64,000 nucleotides of DNA from Dermacentor variabilis. Taxonomy: Eukaryota > Arthropoda > Arachnida > Ixodida > Ixodidae. Under the pieces are notes generated by a model that was not told where the DNA came from, searched no databases, and saw nothing but the letters and a program-made list of their open reading frames with translations. Position numbers and translations under genes: made by a program. This document shows, piece by piece, positions 36,825 through 49,600 of the stretch. The stretch covers positions 105,889,469-105,953,468 of the forward strand of contig NC_134574.1 in the NCBI RefSeq assembly GCF_050947875.1, in the 5' to 3' direction. Within the stretch, counting starts at the first letter, position 1. The number at the start of each line of letters is the position of its first letter.

Positions 36825-38915
36825 TTAATGGGTGACACAATTACCAAACGAACCTATGCTTTTGAACTGCAAGTTCTGCCGGCCATATCCGTGGACTAAA
36901 GGAAGAAAATAACCCTGTTGACTCATGCGAACTAAATGTCCAGTAGTTCAATTAAGATCCATTTGACCTTAAATAGCTTCTTCAAAGCCAGGTATCCTCT
37001 CGAGCAATATTAATGAGCACAATGAAGTTACATTCAAGACACTCTAGTGGCTAAACACACAAGGACTCGGAGAAAATTTTTCACGAGACTATACGTGTGA
37101 AAGCTATACTTGTTGCATACTTTCACGTCATTTTCTAATGCCTACATCCTAATGAATCTCTGCTTTGAAAGCCAAAATTGTTTTTCTGCCTCAAAGAACT
37201 TAGAGGTGTGAAATGTTGGCTTTTAACTGGTGGAATCGTTACAGAAACATTCAATATTTGGCTGTACACACTGCGGAGGCTCAATGGGTTGTGCTGCTCA
37301 AAACGAAGTTCCGAGTCCAATCCCTACGCCTGGCAGCCGAACTTACCTACGGGCGAAATAGCAATACGCATTTATCCATTGTTGAGTAGCTCTTGAAGAA
37401 CCCTCACGCGCATTTACGGAGTCCTCCAGTATGGCGTCTCTCGTGCCTCTTACGTGTTCGTTTCCGTGTAGTGCTGAATGCAGATTGAATCGCCGTACTT
37501 GCATCTCATAGTTACAGTTGCGCCATGCTTCTCTCTGGTGTCAGGAGCAGGATATTCCATGCGTTAGTAGTCCATCTGGACATAGCACGAACGATGCTTC
37601 GTCGTCAAACTTAAACGAATGCATACCGCAGACATTCTAAAGAGCGCACAAAACGCCGTGCCTTAGTCTTTTCGACGTGTTTCCTCAAACTGAAGGCATC
37701 TTGCCGCATTTTGCTGGGTATCGCAGGAAGCAGCCAGACCGTTGCGCTTGCCGTTTTAAATTCTCGTTTGCAGAATGCCGCCCACACGGATGGCGAGCGA
37801 GTGAGCACACCGGTAGAGGGCAGTTTGCGCATCTGTCTGAAGGGCAGTCCGTGCCTTCAGCATAATTCAGCCATTGACCGGCGCATGTTATCCGTGCGTG
37901 TGCGCTGCTTGCGCTGCTTCCGCTGCTTTCGAAAGTACGCGATAGTCCCAGAGTGCAAGAGCAAATGTTTGCGTTGAAACGATGAACAAAGCATACCTAG
38001 TGAACACAAGTAAACGAAGCGACGACACTACAAAAACACGCCCGTCCAAACACGCCGAAGCCTTTTCTAAACCTCTCAACCGAATGCGTGCCCGCTGTCT
38101 GCGATGCACGCTAAGTGAAACTGAGGATGCAAATAGGACCGGGCGCCCACGCCACTTAGCGATGCAGCGATGCAGCGACAAAACGACAACGAATGCAACT
38201 ATCGCTCGGGAGGCAGTAAGAACACTTGGTATACGGTGGATTTTTTAAGCTAGAGCAAGTTTTTCTTCAACAACAGAGTGACGTCATGTTTGTGAAAATC
38301 AGGACATCACCGGTGGCAACAGCGGGAAATTTTTTAACGTTTCCTGAAGTTAGCTAACTCCTGGATAACAGATTTGGGGACCTATAATTTAGTGTTTCCT
38401 TCTGTCATGTTCACTATGTACAAAACCAAAGAAACACGAGCCTGGATGTCTATCTAGTCTGTAGGCTCCTAACGCTCACTCTGTTCTCACAATGTCTAAA
38501 TGCACTGGAGACTCGGGTGGCCATTCACGAATAGGCAGAAGCGGGCGTACGTTGGTGCGCACACACAAAAACGTAGCGTAGCATACGAGCAAAGCAACTG
38601 ACGCAAACAGGGCCGTCACGAGCGAATGGGTGCCACAAGCGCACTGGGGAAAGTGCGATCATAGCGGGAACACATGCGCGCAGAATTCGCCGTACAAGCA
38701 AGAATTGATTGCCGAGACGAGCGGCATGACAGACGCTGCCTGTGCCCGTGCGTTTGCTCTGCTTCTCGGGCTCTTTGGCCACCCCTAACGGCACTGCGAG
38801 GCATTATAAAACATCCTGCTGCGAACAGACGCGAGCGAAAAGAATCCGTCTGCTGCAAATTGGGAAAGAAGACCACTGTCTACAATGAGATGTCTCGTCG
38901 CCAAAGCAACGAGTT
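36825..38915. other. no recognisable gene
   Basis: The stretch 37600-38250 is relatively G+C- and CpG-rich, with several overlapping frames of 60-97 codons on both strands that share no known motif. The stretch 38520-38880 is similar. I cannot tell a decayed element or first exon from chance here. Confidence 0.45.
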
Positions 38916-38917
38916 AG

Positions 38918-38919
<2 letters not shown>

Positions 38920-38982
<63 letters not shown>
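38920..38982. repeat. (AT)n microsatellite
   Basis: 63 bp of AT dinucleotide, without a recognised mobile element beside it. Confidence 0.97.
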
Positions 38983-38984
<2 letters not shown>

Positions 38985-38985
<1 letters not shown>

Positions 38986-41530
38986 CTGCTGCTTAAGCAA
39001 CCTACATAAACACAATGAAAACGGGATCTAGCCTGCTTAAAAAGCCCTCAAGGAGCAGCGTGCATGCGTACGCTGACACGCGCGTAGCAAAAGACACGTC
39101 GTTAGTATTCCATGAGCAAGAGCCGCCTGTTCTTACAACGTCACCAATTAGCTTAGAATATTCCCCAGAGAATGTTTTTGTTTTTTTGTAGACACTCTTT
39201 TCGTGAGTCGTTTCTTGGGCTTGTTGGGCGTTGGAAGCGACTCCCACAATCCTTATTCAGAGCCTTCGTCGAGCGAGTTGTTGCTGCTGTAGCGTAACAG
39301 CCACTTCTCCTGAAAATAACGTTGGAGTCAGTGGCTGCCACTGTTAATTTATATGCCTATTTTCTCTTGCTCATTGATAAGGTGATCACATCAAGTCAGC
39401 GACAGTGCCTGAATTACCTTACTTGCAAATCTAACTCTTCTAAATCTAAATATAAACTCTGGTATCATATGTATTGGGAAATCCATGATTTTCTTCGTAT
39501 ACTATTAATTTATATTTCTTCTTATTTATTTTGAATTTCTCCCCAGACAGTCTCAGTGATTTCTAATTATTTAAAATTATTGCAGATACTTCAGCAACTC
39601 AACTTGTAACTAAACTTATTTTGTGATATCATATCTATAATGAAACCCATGAATTTTGCACTGAAGTCTATTTTTCAATTTCTTTCGGATTTCTTTGAAT
39701 TTCCTCCCCGGTAGTCTCAGGAGGTGAACCGGAAGTACTGCGCAAGAAAGTAAGTGTTACTCAATTCTGGTGTCACTACACATAGGAAGCAACGCTTCTT
39801 CTGAATTTACTAAAAATAGGACAAGCAGTTGAATTTGGATATGCTTACAATGCTACGTAACCCAGGCCGCTTTCCATTTCTTTACTTTCATAATTTTGTT
39901 TTTCTTTTCGGTCAAAAAAAATGCGGCCCCGCTTCATGAAAAGAGACTCGACATCTGTTTCCTTGGCTTTGGCACGGGAATTCCAGAAAAGCTATGGGTT
40001 CTGTCGAGTCATGTTTTCTGTAGCTAACAGTTGCTGCCCATCTTTTGTGCCCCGGCAAACACGGCTTCCTATCGTTCGCCACTTGTACATGGCTTAAATT
40101 TTTGAGCACTTCTGGCACATACATATTTTCCTGATTCGCTTGAAAAAAAAAGGAAAGCAGCATGTGTCCCCCAGTAATTGAGTCATTTTTCTATGAACTT
40201 GCGCGTAAGAAGACGCAGCTAGGCGGTCTCCAGGAAAAACAAAGAATTTAACTCGTATTAATCAGTGCGGACTGACACCGCCAGACGGCGTGCTAGCGTA
40301 GGCGAGTATCTTTCGGCTTGCCATTTGGCCACCACGGATAACGACGCATTTGCGAAGAGAACATTAGAATCATTAGAGTGAGGGACACTGGCGCTCATTA
40401 ATACTCATCTATCTCCCGAGCACTCGCTTCCACTTGCAGATCTTGTTTGTCTATAAGTGGCTCACATTTCTCGTCCCTTTGCGGGATTGATTCACCACCA
40501 ACTTCATTTGCCACATGCCCACTAATTATAAGGCCTCACCATTATCGCTTGCTGTTTGGATTTCGTGCTAATTCCATGGCATGTCTTTAATTTGGTATCT
40601 ACGCTGTAAGGTATAAAATATAGGAAATTGTGTCGATTTTGCTGTTAGTTTATTGAACAGTGGTATTCTTTGTTTTGTCACTGCACTGAGGTGTCAGGTT
40701 GCTTTACGGAGTTTGGTATGTGCCGCAAGATACTCGTGTTTTAGGTGGTTGTTAGCCTTTCGCATTGTCATGGTTTGAGCAGGCCTTTGTCGCTGTGTTG
40801 ACGTAGTTTTTGCGCGTTGGCAGGAGTATGATATTGGCTGAGCATTAAATGTCCCCAAAGCATCTGTTTCCTACATTTGTCAATGCTCTACTGCTGGTGG
40901 TAGCATTAAGTATACATGACACCTCACCCATTGTCAGCGCAAATCGGCTCAACGTATGGCAGACCGACCTTCGAAGTGGCCGTGGGTGATCTAGAAAGAG
41001 GCACATGAAATAATAGCACTAAAGCATCACTTTGTTTAGATGCCAACATTACGTTGTTGCTGCATTATCTTTTATTTCTTTGTTTCATTTGATCTCTTCT
41101 AGCTGCATTATTGTCTTTCATTATTACTGTTCTCCTACATCGGTAAAGGATTCCATTTCTTTTGCCTGTCATCGTCTCCACCCGATTCGCACTGAGTCAG
41201 CTCTTAGTTTCTCCATAACGCGGTCCTCCGCTCTCACAGCTTCGGAATAGGCACCGGGCGGCCGTCGTAAGTCACCAGCAGCGCGATGGCAAAGAGCGCC
41301 CCCAACCGCCACCCTGAGTGAAATTGCATGCGATGCAGTAATGGGGCCGAAGGTGTCCACGGTGCTTCCAGTGTCAAGGTTTCCAAGGACTGCCAAACTA
41401 AAAAGCCATTGTGTAGCATTTGCTCTTTAGAAAAATCGCCGCTTGTGTGAGTCAGGTCGCATTCATGAAAGTAGGTGCTATATGACGCAGAAAACGAGCG
41501 CAAATTCCGACCAAGGATGCACCCCGCCAA
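38985..41530. other. no recognisable gene
   Basis: A/T-rich sequence with no frame above 100 codons and no motif. Around 39500-39730 two loosely similar segments (an ATTTCTCCCCAGACAG-type and a TTTCCTCCCCGGTAG-type stretch after a T-rich run) suggest an old direct repeat of roughly 180 bp, not verified. Confidence 0.45.
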
Positions 41531-41533
41531 CTA

Positions 41534-41660
<127 letters not shown>

Positions 41661-41765
41661 TATGGCACGTATGCTCACTAGTAACGCGAATACAAATATT
41701 TAATTACGAAAATAACTGTCTAACAAATTCCCATTAAACTGTCTAAAATATTTAATTACGAAACA

Positions 41766-41861
<96 letters not shown>
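41766..41861. repeat. (GTCT)n microsatellite
   Basis: 96 bp, 24 perfect GTCT units, about 105 bp right of the (TATC)n tract. The 17-mer AATATTTAATTACGAAA occurs at the start and end of the short spacer between the two tracts. Confidence 0.98.
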
Positions 41862-41954
41862 CGCCGCTGCAAGATAGGACGTGGAATATCTGCAGTTTAT
41901 GTTACTTTGCTGGGCATGTTAACACTGTTGTGAATTTATTGCATGTATATTATC

Positions 41955-41968
41955 AAAGAAGCACAAGA
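41955..41968. repeat. target-site duplication, left copy
   Basis: AAAGAAGCACAAGA, identical to 42210-42223 on the other side of the SINE. Confidence 0.95.
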
Positions 41969-42209
41969 CCCGCCGTGGTTGCTCAGTGGCTATGGTGTTG
42001 GGCTGCTGAGCACGAGGTCGCGGGATCGAATCCCGGCCACGGCGGCCGCATTTCGATGGGGGCGAAATGCGAAAACACCCGTGTACTTAGATTTAGGTGC
42101 ACGTTAAAGAACCCCAGGTGGTCAAAATTTCCGGAGTCCTCCACTACGGCGTGCCTCATAATCAGAAAGTGGTTTTGGCACGTAAAACCCCAAATATTAT
42201 TATTATATT
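41969..42209 (+). mobile_element. tRNA-derived SINE with perfect 14-bp target duplications
   Basis: Plus-strand, apparently full-length copy of about 241 bp. The head CCGCCGTGGTTGCTCAGTGG holds the A box; GGGATCGAATCC at about 42022-42033 is the B box. The body has GCATTTCGATGGGGGCG, CACGTTAAAGAACCCC and GCGTGCCTCATAATCAG. The tail is AAACCCCAAATATTATTATT. Both 14-bp duplications are identical, so the insertion is relatively recent or little decayed. The family is very common in tick genomes as I recall it. It needs LINE enzymes for movement. Confidence 0.95.
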
Positions 42210-42223
42210 AAAGAAGCACAAGA
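42210..42223. repeat. target-site duplication, right copy
   Basis: AAAGAAGCACAAGA, second copy of the 14-bp duplication. Confidence 0.95.
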
Positions 42224-42773
42224 TTCACGGGGAAAAATGAGACGTACACCATCCTTTATCTTCCTTTGGTTTTGGTTTTCTTGCGCTTCGTCGCTAATCA
42301 CACATGTGCTGGCATGTTCCCGTTCTCTGTGCCTTTGGTTTCTTTATTGTGCGATGCTTCGCCGATCCCAATATCTTGGCATCTAGCCTGTTCTTCCGTC
42401 TTAGTATTTTTCAGGAGGCTCGGCGCGACGAAAACCATCATCTGTACACGTGTAAAGGCCGGCGTTGACAGTGAGGGTGATTACGTTCCTGCGCAGATGT
42501 TCGACGTCACAGCAGTACACACCACCTAGTCGTGTTCTACCATCAGTCAAAGATGGAAAGCCCGAGGAAAGAAATCATGCCTTAGGTGAAGTGTGCGCCC
42601 CGAGCAGCCGAGAGGATGGTTAAATGACGATTTAAAATTGGCGCGTTTTTCTGCGTTGCTCAAATTCCGGAGCCGTCACAGCTGCGGAGGCAACTACACA
42701 CAATTTACTTGGAAGACGAATCCCCTGGGGAAGAACGGCTCGTTTATTTGTGTTAGTGCTACTAGAAGAAAGC

Positions 42774-43154
42774 CTAACGGCGTCGGGACTGTACGTATCG
42801 CTGTCTATGGACCGCGCATATCCAGGCTTTCCGCCGTTCCAGCTGATCACGTAGCAATGAAACAGAATATACTAAACCTGCTCCACTAACGTGGGATGTC
42901 ATTTTTGAGCAATCGAAAAGGCAACATGTTTGTCCAAGTTTGGTTCCACAGGGTACTTCGGCAGCACAAAACCGGAGACAATGCCGTAGAGCAGGATCCC
43001 GCCTGCAACTGCCGTGATTAGCTAGCGCCCGCTCGAACATCTGTGTACTGGACAGAGCTGGTATCCACGCTTTCTTGATGCTCGACCATGTCGACTCCCC
43101 AGTAGCAGGCACAGCCTTACATTTAAGCTTTCCTTTTTCTACACGTGCCGACAA
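42774..43154 (-). other. cysteine-rich open frame, possibly a WAP-like exon
   Basis: A 126-residue minus-strand frame. The part around 43030-42905 has seven cysteines in 35 residues: GSC, RHC, RFC, then VPC, TCC and FDC. The spacings C-x5-C and CC-x3-C agree with whey acidic protein (four-disulfide core) inhibitors, which ticks secrete, but the eighth cysteine is missing and C4 to CC is seven residues instead of the usual five. No signal peptide is in the frame. An AG just upstream (near 43025) could be a splice acceptor. It may be a decayed exon or chance. Confidence 0.25.
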
Positions 43155-43275
43155 TGCCTGAGCTTGTCTGCTTCGTCCTCAATAGGCTTCTTCTAGCACG
43201 GCTTTTTCTCTCATGTTCACTGGATCGCGCTTACCTCGTCTTGTTTCCTTCAAAGATAGCACTAGGTCCATTCTG

Positions 43276-43662
43276 TCACGCATCGTGGCTCCTCCACGCA
43301 ATGCGTGCACAGCTACTCAAGAAGAGAAGCGTATATGAGTTCCCACCGCTGCAGCCAAGGAGCGTCGGACCAACAGTCTGTAGAGCTGAGAGCAGCGCAA
43401 ACGGCCGCTGGCCATCGTCGGCGGGAACAAAATTCGGCTCGTATTCGTGGAAATCCCGCCAGGAGGCTCCACCGAAGCAACACCGAGGTAAATTCAGCTT
43501 GAGAACGAGGCCCGACAACTTCGTCGCGAGATCCCTGATGTAAGAAGGCGCATCGGCGACTCCAGACAGTTCCGACGACAAGATCCTAATATCCGGAGCA
43601 CGAAAGCAACCATCCACGACTACGTCGCTCACAACAAACCGAAACATGTCGACATCCTTCAA
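43276..43662 (-). other. unidentified 128-codon open frame
   Basis: Minus-strand frame with ILSSELSGVADAPSYIRDLATKLSGLVLKLNL, which looks like amphipathic helices ending in a hydrophobic strand, then CCFGGASWRDFHEYEPNF. It faintly recalls the helix-strand alternation of TIM-barrel glycosidases, but no catalytic motif is present, and I do not assign a family. A 132-codon plus-strand frame (43145-43543) overlaps it. It lies just upstream of the cysteine-rich frame on the same strand. Confidence 0.2.
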
Positions 43663-43699
43663 AGCTTACGCGAGCCGCCATCGAGTTTAGGCACCAGTC

Positions 43700-46600
43700 T
43701 CTCGCCAATATCTTTGCTTCTGTGTGGAATGTGTGTTAGAACCGCTGGTTTCCAAATGACGTAAAACGCGACGTGAAAGCAGGAAGAATCTAACAGTGAA
43801 AATCTTTAGAGTTGCTTAACTAGAGATCAGTGGCTACGTCCGGATATGTAAGAGGAACAAGAAAAGCCAAGTTTTCCAGTGCTCCGCCGTGAGGCGTAAC
43901 TTCTTCAAGCGAATAGAACTCTTCCTTTTTCTTTTTGCTTCCAGAAAGGAGGTAGCTTACTTGCACTTGCGAATGTTCAATCCAACGATTATCGCGCCAA
44001 ACAGTCCAAGATCTACTGTGTATTGTGGCTCGTTAGCTATCGCGTCACTGCATGGCATTTTTGTCACAGACATGAACAATGAGAATTGGCACCTTATTGC
44101 CATTATAAGTAAGAGAAGATTAGCATATCTATAATTAAAGACATTTAGATGTTTTCCATGTTGCCCACGCTACATAATCACTGATTCACGCATTCTTAAT
44201 TACGGCGAAAAAACCACCGCAGCAACATATATTTGTGGACAATTTAACCAAAAGGCAGGACGAATCGCCATGCCCTCTCTTCACTGCGGTTTTAAATTTG
44301 TTTTGAAAGAATGGGGACAAGTGGGTAAAATAAACGGCATGTCATCGCAAATATCTCTCAAGCAGGTACTCTGCCGTCACCAGCCTGTATATTTGGGCTA
44401 GTTTGCCAATCATGTCGAACATGAGACTTTTGCGCAGCGCTGCACACGACAAAGAAAAGAGGTACACTGCCCTATGCTTCGTACCTTTGTCCTGTGTAAA
44501 GCTGTGTAAAACTCTTCCGGCCGTCGATTGTTGAGACCTGTGTAATGCACGTATGTTGAAGTAACGACAGTGCGCATTAAACTATTATCAGGGCCGCCTG
44601 CGCCAGCGCAACCTGCACTTTAACGTGTAGCAAAGCACTCTTTCGACAGAGCGATTTTCATTATGTTGACTGAACACTTTGCGCAGTTCAGAAATTACGA
44701 TTTATTATTAACTTCGGCAGGTGAACAAAGCCCGGCTTTCGGTAGAGAGCCAAGATTTCCTGGAATCAGGAGGCCACCCACCTACGGCGACGCGAGGCTG
44801 GTTTGAGCTACAGAGTTTTTCCATCGATACATTTTGCACGGTATTACTTGGCATTAGCTCAGGGATTCCTATCGAAATACATGGAAAGAGCGAAAACCTT
44901 TTACTCTGTAGCCACGGCACCGAACATAAGCACATTTCTGGCATTTATTAAAAAAAAAGTTAAAATTTCGCGAGTGTACCTAGCGGACTTCTTATTTAGG
45001 CCGTGAATTTTCAGAAAAAGGTTACAATGATATACGTAATTTGTAATTGCTCATCTATCAGGTTTACAGCCCTGTACCTCATCATTCAAAATTATTACAA
45101 TTTTATCAACTGCACCTAATAAATAAATCTAATTCGGATAGAATTTAGGCATTAAAGACCACTTAGATATATACCACTAAGTTTGGATCAGGCGCTTAGC
45201 AAAACCATCGTAAAGATTGTGACTTTCCTTTCGTAAGATGTAAATTCGCTATCCGGTTAGTCCATTTTAGTTGCCCCAACAGATGCAGTTTACAAAAATG
45301 CAATATCTGTTTTGGTGAAATGTTACAGGTTGGCAAGCATCGTGCTTCTTGTTTCGATAGCTTACAAGTTCTCAAAAATCTGTCTCAAAATTTTGAAGCA
45401 CTAAAACACAATTCTGCTTTCTTATCACTATTGTTCATCCTTTTCACTCATATGCAACAAGTTTCAATAAATCTCCCCAGTAATTGACTCACAAAAGCAT
45501 TTCTGCATCTTACTAGAACTTGAAAAGTAAAATTTTTGTTTGGCCGGATCTAGAGATTTTTATTAAGATAAACAATAATCTGACGAAATGACACCCTTGC
45601 TCTGGCTCTTCTGCTTGTGTGCCCTCGGGGCATTAAAAGCACTAGCGTAGGTTCTTAAGGAAATGGGAAGAGCTTTGAGCATAGTGTGGTTTCTTGGTGG
45701 GCCATATTGGCCAGCTTTGTCTTTTCTTTTGTACAGTTTTCTTTATCTTCCTTTGACCCAACGTAAGTCAGAACAGCAGAACATATTCTTGTTGGACGCC
45801 CGCACATTTTACCTGCTTCATTCCTTTCTTCATTTGTTCCCTGAGTAGGGATAACACAGAAGGGTAACAGGTAGTTACCAAGCAAAAGTTTTTTTCTCGC
45901 TCAAGTTTTGACGTCAAATAAAAATGCAAAATATTATGTATAATTCTTACAACGCTAAAAAAACAACTCTTCTAAGAATGCAGGAGTTACATGTAACGCC
46001 ACGTGTTTTTAGTACAACGTAAATGAACGGCTGTGGGGTTTGAGTATGGTAGTTGATGATAGACGTACGAAGTTCTCTCTCATGTAAAACCTACAAACAA
46101 AGACACTAAGGGCAACACAGGGAAAATTACTTAAGCACAGAGTAACCGAGGTTTTTAACGATTGTGGCTAGTTTCAATAACCGTGTATAGCATCTCTTGA
46201 CCATTGTCTATAACCCTTTCCAAATCCGCAAGCATTGATGTGTTTACCCAACGAGCGAAACCGTCCATCCGTCCGCTCTTCCGTCCATCCGTCACGTAAG
46301 ACGATCGCTTTCAAGATAGAACCCGCAAGAACGAGTCAGTTGTCAAGCCTTCTGTTTTCACTAGATGTCAACGCTGTTCCGAAACCCACGTAGCCATCCA
46401 TTCCAGTTTTCGCTGCCAATTACCTTGCGTCTAGATGTTCCATAAGTGAGACGGGCGTTACATCTGAACACGGCAAATGCCAGACGTTTTCCAGACGCAG
46501 ACGTTTTCCACGAAACAACCCCACCAATTCATCAGCGCCTATCCAGAAATCAACGCAGCCTTGACACTGACTGTTGACAGGTCCAAAAAAAGCCCCCACT

Positions 46601-49600
46601 ACTTACCTGACAGCCTGAACTAATGATGGATCAGGGCCAACGTCGAGTGCTACCATGGCAACGGCTTCGACCATGGATTGCTGCGTTGCTATCATGTCTC
46701 TGTTCCATACCATCGGAGGTAAGAATGCATTGGAGGTGGGTGCATCCGATGCGATATCCATGATATCGCATCGGAACGGTGCTATATCATGGGCGTGGTA
46801 TCGCAACAGACTCGGCGATTGCGATTGGTCTCGATAAAGTCGTCAGATTACCAAGTGTAGTCGCCTAGGGAATACGACGGTATTAAAAGCGGAGAGCTTT
46901 CGTGCAGTGGGGCCCATGTGTCCTGATTTCAACTCGGACCTTTAACATGCTCCTGCATGGAGCGGGCTTCCGTAACTAGAGCCTTGTAACTAATGTTAAA
47001 TAAACCCTTATTCCTTCATTCCTACTAGCGGATGTGCTTTTCGATAGGCTTGATGGATTGTTTGCCCGAATTTCATCTCATGTTGCCACAAAGCGCGCGA
47101 ACATTTCTGCTCTAAAACATGAATTTCTTCTGACAAAATCACACGTACACGCTCACGCTCATAAACAAACCACATGCAGACACCTCCTTGAAGGTAAATG
47201 ACCCATACTGAGGAAGAGAGTGGCAGCATTAGTTAGGTGTTCAGCCTTGGGGTGTGTGGAAACAGCGTAATTCCTCGGCGTCATCGGCTACGAGAACGTT
47301 GCGTATTGGTGGAAAGAGAGGTTAAAGGTTAGGAGGAGAAAGCAGCGCCTAATCGAAGGTTCGGAAGGAGAGCGTAGTGGGGATCAACCAAAGGTCTTTC
47401 TCTCGAGGCATTCAGAGAGGAAACGATGTAATTCAGGAGGCACCCGCTCCAAATGGCTTCGTAACGATATAACGGTGTGCTAAAGAGTTTACGCCCGGCC
47501 GTATACCGTCGCCTTCCACGTACTTCGGTGGCCTATCCACCTCGCCCTTCAGACCTCTCTTTGCCTCCTTAAATGCATGTGATCATCGCCAAATCATTCT
47601 ACAGAGACACCTTAATCCTTACATTGTCATGCATCATTTTTCCAATGAACTTGGAAACATTTAGGTAAATAATTGCTCTTCCACTGCAAGAACGCGCACA
47701 AGTTCTTCTCAGCATTTCCATTGCTCTAATGCGGTGTTTGAAATAATCAGCTTATAATTACGGCTGGGTCAACTGTTAACAGAAATTAACCGTCTGGATT
47801 GGACGTGTTGAGAGTCGTCGTCGGCAGGACTTGTCGTAGCAGTGTTGAATAAAGTCAGATGAAAATTGAGCAACACCACAAAATATTAGTACATAGAGTG
47901 CACAACTCTCACCTGTACTTACTGCGCCTAAGAGTCAACGCTGCAGCTGCGGAGCTACTGCTGCTGCTGCTGAGATTAAGTGTGCACGAATAAATGATAT
48001 AGGACACACGCGCCTTTTAATCAAGGCCTGTACTTACGAAGCAAGCATCGCCCGTGTCTGCGCCGGACTACACGTATATGGTTACCTACTTACGTGCCTC
48101 CAATTAGGTGCGTCTCTTTTAAGTCCGTGTGGAATTGTAGGCTGAGGAGGTGCATTACTGCAACGCCTCAGACATTGACATACCTGCTTTTGATGGTGAA
48201 TTATGCCCTTTCCGTTTAAAAACGTGCGTACGAAGAAAGAATAGCTGAGACAGTGTCCAAGGGCTCTGCGAGTACGCGTCACGGGGCAAGCTATATATGA
48301 CTAACCAGTAACGACTGGGCCCACCGATGCGAATTTAAAGCCCGCAGACATTCAGCGATGCGGCCTTGCTTGTGCCATGTATAATCATAGCATTGGGTTG
48401 CGCCATCACTCCGTCACTTCGCCATCACTCTCTACTCCGTTCAGGTTCAATTCGACAGATCCCACCACAGAGAAAAATATGTCTACTAGACATAACAAAC
48501 TACCATCCAGCAGCGCGACTTTCGACTCCTCGCGGCTTCGGAAGTGGTGCCTTAGGCTCTTGAATCCGCGTCCTAGAAGACTTGCCACCAACGGGTCCTT
48601 GTCCTCTCTTTCACCAAAATGGCTGTTTCTACCATTATTGTATTACCATTATTGTACCATTAAGATTTCAACATGAAATCTTGTCGACTGGGCCATAGTG
48701 GATTAGGGCCCCAGTCTCAGTCGGACACTGCTACTGATAAATACGGAATACGTATAATGGCGATCAGAGGAGCCACAGACAGACGATAAATGCAGCAGGT
48801 TTATTTCAATGTGCGCACATCACGCGTTCTAAATTTGGTCTCCTTATACAGCCCTATTTGCTTAAAGGAACACTAAACATAAAAACGGCCATATAAAGCT
48901 ACGCATATTAGGGCCTTTTTTTTCAGATTTCAGCATCTCGAATTTGCTTCTCGTAATAGATGCAGAGCCAAGTGATAATGCTTAGTCTGACGTTCATATT
49001 TTTTTAATGACCGCGTAACTATAGTGAAATTTGTTGCGCTCTGGAGCCACCATGCTTACTTACCTCAATTGCAATGAAGACGTGTTTATGTGGGAGGGCA
49101 CCTCTGACGAGAAATTCACTTCAGACAATGCAGCCAATGACAACTGAGCTGCAAATCATCGTCAGATACTCTCACCTAGCAATTTCAGTGCTGGTGTCAC
49201 ATCCTCCATTCTCTTACTTATTTCATTTGCGTTGTACTTCCCTTTCTTTAAGGTTCCTCACTCTTGTTATACACCAATGTAAATGGCCCTTCCAATTTTT
49301 GTTTTCCACATATTACTTCGTAATGTATTTGTGTCCGTGTTATACCCGGGTATTTCTTATATTTGATGATGATCAGTTTTCCGGCACACGCCGATAGTGA
49401 TCTTGACACGAATTGCTTAAGCCGCTGCTCAACGTGGAAAATACCTTAGACATGCTGTATGCATCGTATACGTCATGCAATTTTGCCTTCCTTCGAGCGT
49501 AGCCACTCGTGAGGCAATGCAGAACACCTTCTATTATCTTTTCCTGAACACGAATGCGTTGATAGCTACAAGAACGGCTAATTATAGCTTCTTTTTTTGT

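Noticed and set aside
41971..42045. tRNA gene
   Set aside because: A and B boxes are present, but the sequence continues as a SINE body and tail with flanking duplications, and the tRNA fold is not completed.
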